Shown in pieces: positions 1 to 11,014 of a DNA stretch of 64,000 nucleotides. This DNA is from Beroe forskalii. Lineage: Eukaryota; Ctenophora; Nuda; Beroida; Beroidae. The number at the start of each line of letters is the position of its first letter. Position 1 is the stretch's first letter. The notes under the pieces were generated by a model. That model was given only the letters and a program-made list of their open reading frames with translations, ran no database searches and had not been told where the DNA came from. Position numbers and translations under genes: made by a program. The DNA is taken from NCBI GenBank assembly GCA_011033025.1, contig WFMF01000141.1:248001-312000 (forward strand). The letters are read 5' to 3'.

Positions 1-592
1 TAGTACTGCAGGGATATGCAGGGATATGCAGATATAGTACTGCAGGGATATGCAGATATAGTACTGCAGGGATATGCAGATATAGTACTGCAGGGATATG
101 CAGATATAGTACTGCAGGGATATGCAGATATAGTACTGCAGGGATATGCAGATATAGTACTGCAGGGATATGCAGATATAGTACTGCAGGGATATGCAGA
201 TATAGTACTGCAGGGATATGCAGATATAGTACTGCAGATATAGTACTGCAGGGATATGCAGATATAGTACTGCAGGGATATGCAGATATAGTACTGCAGA
301 TATAGTACTGCAGATATAGTACTGCAGGGATATGCAGATATAGTACTGCAGGGATATGCAGATATAGTACTGCAGGGATATGCAGATATAGTACTGCAGG
401 GATATGCAGATATAGTACTGCAGGGATATGCAGATATAGTACTGCAGGGATATGCAGATATAGTACTGCAGGGATATGCAGATATAGTACTGCAGGGATA
501 TGCAGATATAGTACTGCAGGGATATGCAGATATAGTACTGCAGGGATATGCAGATATAGTACTGCAGGGATATGCAGATATAGTACTGCAGA
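1..592. repeat. 24-bp tandem satellite, cut by the window edge
   Basis: About two dozen head-to-tail copies of a 24-bp unit containing GGGATATGCAGATATAGTAC, with a few shortened units near 230-320. The unit length is a multiple of three, so one frame stays open and reads as an 8-residue repeat (GYADIVLQ). That ORF is best explained by periodicity, not by a gene. The array starts at base 1 and probably continues to the left. Confidence 0.95.
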
Positions 593-2398
593 TTTAGTTC
601 CTTCTTTTGGAGAGAGAAAAGGGAAAATTTATGGTCTTGAAATCGGTCTTATGAGGAATATATTTAGGTAGAATACCAGAATATATGATCATGGATGATA
701 CCACATGACATCCATGCCTTTAGACATGGAATGGACAGTGGATGTATGGATCTATGCCACAGATCATTGCTTGGGTAGTGAGTACCTGATATAATATCAT
801 GAGCTGCTCGGGTTAGAGCTCATTCAATATGAAGTGGTTGACATAGTGCACGTGGCGAATTTTAAGATGATATACACATTCTTAGATGATGTGCTATTTT
901 TGTGCTACCTTTAACCTTGACATTTGGTTATAGGTTGGCCATATTGTCTCGAATTTATGATATTGTTAGCATCTTTGGGATTTCAAGCAACCCACGTATC
1001 ATTTATCGTACGACGTATCCTAGACATGCCATGTTTATTGCGAAGGCTGGCCTCGACAATTTTAGTTGCTGTATATGGTCACCCTTTCACCATTTAACCC
1101 GTTTAATTGGTATCTTTTGAAGTATTCGAATCAGATCCGACTTTTACTTAAATCGCTAATCTCATACGACCTTTGAAGTTCGGATGATAATAAATTGAGG
1201 CTTTAGCTGATATTATTGAATCAATATAAAATATCAAGCCATAAAGATCTTTACAAGAATGTTGCACTATAAAATGGGTTTGGTTCATAATTCTCAAAAA
1301 TTTTAATTTTCAATATATTTACTGTATCATTTGATGCCTCAGAATGAAATTTGCGTGCAAAAGATAACTTAATTATCAATTTCGATTATTTTGTTAATCG
1401 ATTTGCAGCATTTCTAGCTAGTTTTATGTACATTTCGGTCTCTTCTCATGTTTTTACGAACCTTTTTGCTATTTGACGAACCTTTCTTTTATGCGTTCTA
1501 CTCTAGCCATGTATTGATATGATCATTGATTGATGTATGCACAATAATCGAAACTGAAATTTGTAAGAATCAGCAAAGGTATTTTTCTCAGAACATTTAA
1601 TTTTAAAAAAGGTTAAATTTCTTAGTATTGCTATGATGAAGTCTACTGATGATTGAATGTCTGACGATAATTTCAAAAAGTTATGTAAGGTATGTAAATA
1701 TATTGATAATTGATATACTTGTAAATAACTTATCTGTACGTAAACTACGCGTATGATATAATATTATTTGAGATTATGCTATATTATATTTTCTTTTAAG
1801 CAGCTCAAATACTTCAGTTAGCTGAATTAAACGCACATTAAACATATATCATAATATGTTAGATCATTTAGCAAAAGAGGAGACATTATGTAAAATTCAT
1901 TGGTCTCGCTCGAAACACATGGATAGCTCTGAGTGACGTCATTATCATGGTTTAAAATGGTGAAAAGATCCCGTCAAAGCGCCATTGAAACCCTCTTCGT
2001 AATACATATCATAGCATAGCTAGTGTGCACGCAATATATAACCAAGCAAAATATATATCCCCTCACGCACACGCTGGAAATATTACGCGGAACTTCGTCA
2101 TTAACAAACCACGTTTCGTAGTGATAATGACGTCATCAGAACCGCCTATACAGGCCTTGCAAGCATAATATATATTTAATTCCGTACGTATTTGCGGTGT
2201 TAAACTTGATGTTTTCGCTCCGTGTCTTCTTTGCGAGTCGAGGATGTAGCTAAGTAGTTTTATTCGTTGACTTGTTAATACTATAGTCGGCGTATTTGAA
2301 ATTGGCGGATCGATTTGAACATCCGCGCCGGCTCACAAGTAAACTTGGTCACGTGACATCATGACATTGACCAATCAGAGGGCAGCAGGAGACGCTGG
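593..2398. other. AT-rich non-coding stretch with MITE remnants
   Basis: No convincing coding region. Around 1934-2150 it holds two oppositely oriented copies of the TGATAATGACGTCA motif (1934-1947 and 2122-2135), the second followed by ACCGCCTATA, so this is a relic of the CRE-bearing MITE family. Nothing else is recognisable. Confidence 0.5.
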
Positions 2399-3450
2399 AT
2401 GCGGTAGAAATTTGGAGCTGCTGTACCTTGTCTACCTTCAAAGAGTCTGATCACCGTGTGACATGCTGAAGGCAAATTTGGAAGCTTGTTTATTATCAAT
2501 TTTTGCTCATTAAACTGAGTAACTGCATAGTGGCACAAATAACAACGGAGAGACACGGCTGCATAGATTGGGTGATTGGCAGGCTGAGGCTATTTCATAT
2601 GATAAAAAACACTATTATTGAACGTGTTGAAGTCCGACAATTTGTCTTGATTAAGCTTTACCTACATACATCGTGATTCGAAAAGCATACTATAAGCAAA
2701 GCTTTAAGTATCACCGTAATAATCTTTGATTTCAATCATATACCATTTCAGGTAACCCGACTGGCGTCAGGTGGAACAAATATCCATGATCAACAGATTG
2801 TGAAACGAAGCTCACAACCAGGTTGAATCGATGGTAGCGGGAGAAGCTGCTCTGAATTTTTCCAGAGCCTTGATTTTCTCCAGACTTATTGCTCAGGGTA
2901 AAGTATTTCCTTGTGTTTCGATTCAAATGCCAATTAACTGGGAATGGCACAAAATAGTAAATTTGGTCGCTAAAACAGTAGCATTTTGGCTTGTTATTAT
3001 CTCACAAGCAATTTTTAAGATTTTGGGCACTCACAAGGCGTTGATATAAGTCTTTTGTACACTTGAATAACTTAATTTCATGATTTCAGGCGATCTGCGA
3101 CTCGCATGCTACACTCTTGGGTGAAGATAAAGCTCTTGGAGGACTGCCGGTAAAAGTTCGTCATATCATCTCGGTGGCTCATTCTCTACCTGATCCGATG
3201 AGGTAAGGGAGTCTTAGAGTACTCATCAGACCGAGCAAACGCGAAGCATTACCTTTACTTATAACCTGTGAGCTTATTTTTGACATTTCTAACGGCTATT
3301 GACATCGGTATCCTTATAGACTTTAAATTCTAGCTTCCCATCCCTCTAAATTGTATATATGGAGCTTGCATCATGATTCTGTTGACTTTATGATTTGCAA
3401 AATGTTGGAGATCTTGTTGTATGAGAAGGTCGACATCGAAAATTCAAAAT

Positions 3451-3520
3451 AGCGTCCACGGGGATTCGATCTGGGACATACTGCTTAAGAGTCACAAGTG
3501 TTAACCACTCGCCCACCGCT
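3451..3520 (-). other. tRNA-like sequence (SINE head or tRNA pseudogene), left palindrome arm
   Basis: Read on the minus strand it has an A-box-like TGGGCGAGTGG and a B-box-like GATCGAATCCCC at tRNA spacing. The acceptor stem is mismatched and the anticodon arm does not fold cleanly, so it is probably not a working tRNA. It may mark a tRNA-derived SINE caught in the palindrome. Confidence 0.5.
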
Positions 3521-4078
3521 CTCGTGCCTAGAAAGTATTTTGATGCACCATATTCACCATGTTTTAATTCGACCAAAATTTTCCAAAATTGCAAGATTTT
3601 TCTCCTTTAAGGTAATTTCCCGTTGTAACTCCAATACATACCAAAATCTGGAGTGAAATAACCCTGAAGTATGGCATTTCTCCGGATGGGAAGCTAGAAT
3701 ATCAAGTTCTACTGCCATAACGATACCGCTACCTATAGGGATGTTCTCTTGCTGATAAGCTGATACTCATGGGATGTGAAATACCAAAAAGTACTTTGTA
3801 ACTTACCGTATCAGCTTATCAGCAAGAGAACAAGCCTATAATCTGATATCATCATCTTGGCCGTATAGGTAGCGGTATCGTTATGACAGTAGAACTTGAT
3901 ATTCTAGCTTCCCATCCGGGGAATGCATACTTCAGGGTTATTTCACTCTAGAATTTGGTATGTATTGAGATTACAACGGGAAATTGTCTTAAAGGATAAA
4001 AATCTTGCAAATTTGGAAAATTTTGGTCGAATTAAAACATGGTGAATATGGTGCATCAAAATACTTTCTAGGCACGAG

Positions 4079-4148
4079 AGCGGTGGGCGAGTGGTTAACA
4101 CTTGTGACTCTCAAGCAGAATGTCCCAGATCGAATCCCCGTGGACGCT
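4079..4148 (+). other. tRNA-like sequence, right palindrome arm
   Basis: Mirror copy of the tRNA-like sequence at 3451-3520, with a few substitutions in the anticodon region (CTCAAGCAGAATG against CTTAAGCAGTATG). The internal promoter boxes are conserved. Confidence 0.5.
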
Positions 4149-5806
4149 ATTTTGAATTTTCGATGTCGACCTTCTCATACAACAAGATCTCCAACATTTT
4201 GCAAATCATAAAGTCAACAGAATCATGATGCAAGCTCCATATATACAATTTAGAGGGATGGGAAGCTAGAATTTAAAGTCTATAAGGATACCGATGTCAA
4301 TAGCCGTTAGAAATGTCAAAAATAAGCTCACAGGTTATAAGTAAAGGTAATGCTTCGCGTTTGCTCGGTCTGATGAGTACTCTAAGACTCCCTTACCTCA
4401 TCGGATCAGGTAGAGAATGAGCCACCGAGATGATATGACGAACTTTTACCGGCAGTCCTCCAAGAGCTTTATCTTCACCCAAGAGTGTAGCATGCGAGTC
4501 GCAGATCGCCTGAAATCATGAAATTAAGTTATTCAAGTGTACAAAAGACTTATATCAACGCCTTGTGAGTGCCCAAAATCTTAAAAATTGCTTGTGAGAT
4601 AATAACAAGCCAAAATGCTACTGTTTTAGCGACCAAATTTACTATTTTGTGCCATTCCCAGTTAATTGGCATTTGAATCGAAACACAAGGAAATACTTTA
4701 CCCCGAGCAATAACTGTGGAGAAAATCAAGGTTCTGGAAAAATTCAAACCAGCTTCTTCCGCTACCATCGATTCAACCTGGCTGTGAGCTTCGTTTCACA
4801 ATCTGTTGATCATGGATATTTGTTCCACCTGACGCCAGTCGGGTTACCTGAAATGGTATATGATTGAAATCAAAGATTATTACGGTGATACTTAAAGCTT
4901 TGCTTATAGTATGCTTTTCGAATCACGATGTATGTAGGTAAAGCTTAATCAAGACAAATTGTCGGACTTCAACACGTTCAATAATAGTGTTTCTTATCAT
5001 ATTAATTAGCCTCAGCCTGCCAATCACCCAATCTATGCAGCCGTGTCTCTCCGTTGTTATTTGTGCCACTATGCAGTTACTCAGTTTAATGAGCAAAAAT
5101 TGATAATAAACAAGCTTCCAAATTTGCCTTCAGCATGTCACACGGTGATCAGACTCTTTGAAGGTAGACAAGGTACAGCAGCTCCAAATTTCTACCGCAT
5201 AAGATTGTAACAATATCCAGATCTGTCATGATTCATTAAACACAAGGAAATATTGTTATATACATGCTATATTTGAAAACCCATCACACTGAACAAAGAA
5301 TAAATGCGCTGTCTATGGCACCTTGACAGCTTCAAAGAGTGTGATTTGCTTCTTGATTACATCGAGAAACAGCTCCAACTCGTATTTTTCCCGCTTGACA
5401 ACAAGGTCGAGTGATTCAACAAGCAAAATACTTATACACGATGTACTCTGGAGCAGTGTTGGGGTTACCTCAGGTCCTCTGCCATGCTATCTCTAACTTG
5501 TGAATACCTCGCAGCTGATGAATCGTCCTGCGTTCGAGGACTATCTGTCTCTGAGAACGCGCTGAGTTGCGCGCGCGTCCAGCGTCTAAAAGAAATAATA
5601 TATCAAATGTCCATAGAATTAATTTCTTCCAGACGGCAATTATGAAAGTGATTCAAATATTTCAAATCTGAGAGATATTTTTGCCTACTAACTATAAAGA
5701 CATGGACTGATCAGGGTACAGCAATTCTGTACTGTGGTTAGTAGATAAAAATATTTCTTATTTAGCTAGTTTGCTCCAGCATTAGATTTATTTCTCGTTA
5801 AAATCA

Positions 5807-6097
5807 GGGGGCTGGCAAGCCCCCCGCGGCGGTTTGCGAGCCCGAGGGCCCGAAGGGCCCGAGGGCGAGCATTGGACGGCGGTCCTAACAGTGCGAGGGC
5901 CGAAGGCCCGAGCCGCGAGCCCGAGGACCCGAAGGGTCCGAGGGCGAGCATTGGACGGCGGACCTAACAGTGCGAGGGCCGAAGGCCCGAGCGCGAGCCC
6001 GAAGGGTCCGAGGGCGAGCATTGAACGGCGATCCTAACTGTACACGAGCGTCCGAGCATCGGGAGTGAGTTTATGTAACTTTGCTTGCCAGCCCCCA
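5807..6097. repeat. GC-rich inverted-repeat element with internal tandem repeats
   Basis: It is bounded by GGGGGCTGGCAAG on the left and CTTGCCAGCCCCC on the right. Inside are about three degenerate copies of a roughly 80-bp GC-rich unit (CGAGCATTGGACGGCGG..CCTAACAGTGCGAGGGCC) rich in small palindromes such as GAGGGCCGAAGGCCC. It resembles a non-autonomous transposon. ORFs on both strands here are products of the repeat. Confidence 0.65.
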
Positions 6098-6989
6098 ACT
6101 ATATGTTTTCATGGATTGGCCATATTTCACGTTAAAATTTGAGTAAGTTCCCGTTGCCGAAATCGCACCAAAATTTGAACATTACATGATTAGAGGTCAA
6201 AGGTGCAACTGTCAAAATTTCAGGTCAATCGGATGAAAAATGGCCGAGATATTACAACTTGAATATTGCCAAAATCGAGGGTGTTCTTGTTAAATTGGGT
6301 TACGACCATATATATACATACATATATATATACATACATACATATAGATATATAGAGGTATATACATATACGAGAGATGACGCTTTAGTGCGAGAAGTAT
6401 ACCCTATTTAAACGGCGATATCTCGGGAACCATAAAAGATACAGAGCTCATCGACCCAGCGTTGGAAAGTAGAAAGATAGAACTTGCAGATAGTGACCTT
6501 AAAAACTATTTTACGTCACGATAATGACGTCATAATGACGTCACAAAACTAAGAATTTCAAACGTCGATTTTCCCAAAAATAGGCGTTTTTCAACGCAAT
6601 TTTTCGGTATGAATCTTTCGAGATAGAAAAAAATGCTCCTGTTAGCGCAGAAAGGAAATTTAATGCACTTTCCAAAGATGTGCTCAAAAAGTTCCGGGCT
6701 CTACGGCATCATTGAGTTATTTGCGGTTGTTCGAAGCTCTTTGACACGAAAAAAATTCCAAAAACTGGCAAAACTTGTGAAGCTAGTGGAGAGAGAACGG
6801 GACCACCCCAGAACTTCATCTTTGGATATGTTGTCGGTCATAGTCCCAACTGTGTAAATGAATGGGTCTCAGATAGCTTATCTAATTTTATGACGTAATT
6901 GTGACGTCATCAGTAATGCTAGGTAACGCGAATTTTTACGCGTGATTTGACGCCAAATTTCAATATCTCGGCACAGAAAAAGGGTGATA

Positions 6990-7275
6990 TTTTTCCCAAA
7001 ACCAAAAAGGATTTGGTTGTGATTGTCCGCGGCGGTTTTAAGGCGTTCTTTACTGTAAAACCCATGATATGAGAAAGAACGCGACGGTTAAAACTGCCGC
7101 AACGGCACTTTTTTGATGCATTAAAGTTACGTTTATGCTGTATATTTTATAAGTGACGTTGCAGCAGTTTTAACCGTCGCGTTCTTTCTCATATCATGGG
7201 TTTTACAGTAAAGAACGCCTTAAAACCGCCGCGGACAATCACAACCAAATCCTTTTTGGTTTTGGGAAAAATATG
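6990..7275. repeat. Hairpin MITE with ~115-bp terminal inverted repeats
   Basis: The arm from about 6990 to 7112 is repeated in reverse at about 7158-7275, including CCGCGGCGGTTTTAAGGCG and AACGCGACGGTTAAAACTGC. The spacer of about 45 bp is AT-rich. A diverged partial arm occurs at 62088-62144, so this is a dispersed family. Confidence 0.8.
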
Positions 7276-7435
7276 TGAATAAGATTTATTGATTATTGAT
7301 GATTAATCAGGGATTCCGAGCGATTCTTTTGCATTTCAATTTGCCACCTGTACAACGCACGTACCCGTCTTTAGATTTGTACCCTTTACGAAACAATGGA
7401 TGAGTTGACGTACGTACGTTTTGGTACGTTTTGGT

Positions 7436-8412
7436 GAGTTCGACTGGGCGTGCTCAGGACATCTGCGTCATGCGCGTCTCCTTCCAGCTCAGCAGTGAGT
7501 TGTTGTTCACAGCAGTGTACCCCGGAACAGGTGGCGTGTCCGGGAACTGCTCAAGGAACCTGCCCAAACCGATCTTGAAGCTTTCAAGTGAAATCAGTTG
7601 TGAGACGTCATGCGGCAAGATATTCCAAAGCTGAGCTGCTTTAACACCAAAAGAACTGTCATAGTCACTACGAACAGATAGCTGGGCTTTGGTGTTGATC
7701 TTTGGGATAGTTGCCTTGACCCCAAGCCGAGGATGGTGCTTAAACTGCATTTCAAGGTCATTAGGGGCATGCCCGTTGATGATTTTCCAAACTTGGATAA
7801 TGCAGTATCTTTCTCTTCGGCGTTGCAGTGACATCATTTTCAGTTTCTTGAGACGGTCCCAATAGCTCATATCTCTGAGACCTGCTATCTTCCGGACGAA
7901 ACATCGTTGGACGTTTTCTAACTTCTGGATGTCTGATATCTTGCTTGGATTCCAAACAGGGCAGCAGTATTCCAGTCTGGAACGCACCATGGACTTGTAA
8001 AGTGTGAGCATGACTACTGACGAACGATCACAGAAGGCACTGAGGACCCAGGATGCCATTTTTCGGGCTGCTTGAGAAGTCTGTTCAATATGTGGGGACC
8101 ACGATCTATTGCTTGCAACGAAAACCCCCAAATCTCTAGCCGTGTCTTTTAATTCAATGATGTGACCTTTTAGAGTTTTGTACTGGACATTCTCAGGATA
8201 GAATGGCAGTTGCCTTAGGAGGTAGGAGCTATTAAGAGGATAGCTAAGGAGTTGAAATTTGTCTTCATGGAGTTCCATGTTGTTAATTGAAGACCAGTTT
8301 ATCACCCTGCACAGGTCGTCTTGTATACGTGCAGTAGATTCTTTGCCAAGGACTCTTGATATCAGTTTGGTGTCATCAGCAAAACAAAGCCCTTTGCAGC
8401 TTTTTAGTGTTG
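7436..8412 (-). mobile_element. 5'-truncated non-LTR retrotransposon (LINE), RT 3' end
   Basis: An open frame on the minus strand runs from an RT palm motif (CFADDTKLISRV, about 8370-8335) through the thumb and C-terminal region typical of Jockey/CR1-type LINEs (SRLEYCCPVWNPSKISDIQK) to a stop near 7453. The 5' end stops abruptly at about 8412, beside a short CAGCTTTTTAGTGTTG duplication. There is no endonuclease domain. This is a dead-on-arrival copy with a largely intact frame, so it is fairly young. Confidence 0.85.
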
Positions 8413-9965
8413 CAGCTTTTTAGTGTTGGGAGTACGTCACCAACTTAACATTTCTAACCATGACAATGACGTCATAATCACAACCGAGTGTGATTTTGCG
8501 GTTTAACTGATGTGTGTTTCCGGAATTAAATTACATATTATATCCGTGAATATAATTCATTTTCTACACAATATTTTTACGCTGATTTATTTTACGGTGA
8601 ATTATGCTATTCTTTGAATCCGGTGTTAATATGTCATTACATGTTTTGCGTTAGCTTATGATATTATTTTCTACAAATTGTCCATCGATGCATGGATAAT
8701 TTTGACCGAATTGCAGCTTTTGAATTTAATAAATATATACGGATAATGATGTCATACATTTTCTAAGTAGAAAATTCTTATTACTTATCCTCTAGCTGAT
8801 TTGTGCTCCATCTTCCTCGAAGACAGCTCATAAGATCGAATAAATTGAATACGTATTTTCATACGTATTTCATCTACGTGTATACTCGATAATACATTTC
8901 GGACACATTGTATTGTTGCTTTGTCCGAAAGAAAAGCTCAGATTATCGAGTTAGGATACGTTTTGTCAAGAACCATACGTCACGGAAAGCAATTTATCAC
9001 ACGAAAGTGGAAGTTATAACCCCATTATCTCAAAGACTACATCATGAAGACTCGACGAATGGTAAGCTATACCTTAGCACACTTAACAACTGCATCTCGT
9101 AATTGGTTGAAAGTGTGAGCTTTCAATTGAGCAAAAATTATTATGAGAACACAATTTTAATCAGTGCGTACTTAATTTGATGTGTTATTGCGGGGTCTGG
9201 GGTTCGAGAATAGGGACACATGTTAAAATTTGATAGACCCACTTATAATTTGTTGCCATGATTGAATGAAAACGACTTTCATCAATCATCATACAAAGTA
9301 CTAACAGGGGCCAGTACGGCTGACGACTATTGTTTGTTTACATACAAGCATCAAAATATTGTATAAAATTGCAAAAACCTACTTTTGGTTGTTTACTCAA
9401 ATACTCGAAGTAACCAAAAAAGAGTTTTTTTTCCTGCTGTGTACTTTTTTCCTTTAGACGAATGGCAAGATATTACTTTGTTTATCTGATACCATGTTAC
9501 TAGCCAATTAAAAATAAGTTCATTTGATTCATATTTTACATCTATGTAGCATACACATACACACATCTTGTTGTGCTACAACATTTTGTAATTGTTATAA
9601 AGTATTCCGTACAACACATTAATATTAAAGATTGAATTCCGGGAAAATGACCGTACAAGTTAAATCAACTTTTTCCCGGTATTTGCTTCATAATACATTA
9701 TGTAAAATTCTGGACGAAAATAATGTGTAGATTACAAATTTGAATTGAATTTACCACTTGGAACCTCCATTAATAAGCGCTTCATTGTCGACCACATCTA
9801 TGATGATATCATTTGTAAGTGCAATAAAGGATAATAGTAATATTTGACCCATATTAAACAACAGGTGTCTCTGATTAGAATTGTTCAACTGCACATTATG
9901 TTGGGCCTAGGCCTGCACCTGGTGTGGTTTTATTGCTACGTGGCTAAATATCAGTGGCCTATTAA

Positions 9966-10072
9966 CTTTCCCGTAGGATCCCGAAATCTTCATTGACCAA
10001 TCATCGCCTAAGTTAACTGTTAACTCGCGTGCTGATTGGTCAATGTCATATTATGGACCTGTGGGAAAGCTG
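9966..10072. repeat. CCAAT-type MITE copy
   Basis: An inverted pair around CATTGACCAATCA and TGATTGGTCAATG, with outer ends CTTTCCCGTAGGATCC and GGACCTGTGGGAAAG. Similar copies lie at 20948-21044, 17866-17925 and 49501-49557, and a half copy at 10157-10190. Confidence 0.65.
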
Positions 10073-10957
10073 AACTGAATTGACGCGTCGTCAGAAGTTG
10101 TTGATGTCAGAATTTTATGATTCATTTCATCATACGATATTATATACGCTCGAGTTTATGGGAAACTCGCGCGCTGATTGGTCAATGTCAAATGAACCAG
10201 TAAGAAAATTCTATGATTTATTTCACACGATATCTACGTTTTAGAACATAGCGTTTATTATTTTTTGCCTGCTTCCATTTTTTCCCAGAATCACACTTAG
10301 AATTCCTGTGACACTATCTTTCATCAAACATGTCCATTTTGTATATTCCCTGAAAAGCACTCTGTGTTTTCTGATTCCAGAAAATGGGCAACGTATTTTA
10401 ATCCACAAATGCCCTTGTGATTTGTCATATTGCTTATTGTTAGTAGCAAAAACAGCATTAAATCTTTTTAAAAAGGCATAAAATGTCTTGTAATCTTCAG
10501 AACAAACAAAATGACAGAAATCTAAATGCGATGTCACAAATAAAATCGACAGCAGCGTTTCATTGCGAGTTGCGACCAACAATTTTAGTCGTTGTTTTGT
10601 TTGTTCTTGAGCATAATATAAATTAACGACTAACGTCCCTCGCATTGTAATAAAATTCTTTTTATCTAACAGAATCATATTTTATAGAATCATTTCAAAA
10701 CATCTGAAAGTGAAACACTTCGTGTTTTGTACATTTTACAACTGTAGTACACAACTTCACCCCTTACAACTGCACATGTATCTTATCTCAAGTTCCCTAA
10801 ATTTTCAAATTATCAACGTTAAACCCTGCAAAACAGGATTTCAAGAACTCCAAACCTGTCACAAAGTCTCTTATCTTAGGTACATTTTACACGTACTAAT
10901 GTCTCTGAATGTATCTTAAATTTGTCAGCTCCGAAAAACAAATGTAGGGATTCTAAG

Positions 10958-11014
10958 ACATTTGTCCGACACCTAAAATTGGTTATTCGGACACTCTCCG
11001 TGTCGGACAAATGT
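10958..11014. repeat. 15-bp stem hairpin
   Basis: ACATTTGTCCGACAC (10958-10972) and its exact reverse complement (11000-11014) flank a 27-bp loop. Function unknown; it could be a MITE core. Confidence 0.6.

Larger units (their letters stand above)
2399..5200. repeat. 2.8-kb palindrome (giant inverted repeat)
   Basis: The left arm (2399-3765) and right arm (3809-5200) are reverse complements with a few percent divergence, separated by a spacer of about 43 bp. The right arm has a small extra insertion near 3833-3860. Each arm carries the same tRNA-like sequence. No transposase or long protein is visible, and short ORFs appear as mirror pairs. It could be a foldback transposon, a recent inverted duplication or an assembly artefact. 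Confidence 0.9.

Noticed and set aside
1..592. Possible CRISPR-like or coding repeat
   Set aside because: The units are contiguous without unique spacers, and the ORF simply follows from a 24-bp period; the genome is eukaryotic.
3451..4148. A pair of functional tRNA genes in the palindrome
   Set aside because: A and B boxes are present but the acceptor stem is mismatched and the anticodon arm is poor, so only tRNA-like sequence is claimed.
5766..6037. Overlapping GC-rich ORFs
   Set aside because: Translations of the tandem palindromic repeat inside an inverted-repeat element.
10241..10678. 145-residue open frame on the minus strand
   Set aside because: No recognisable family, AT-rich, low-complexity hydrophobic and basic mixture, no splice context; best treated as a chance ORF.
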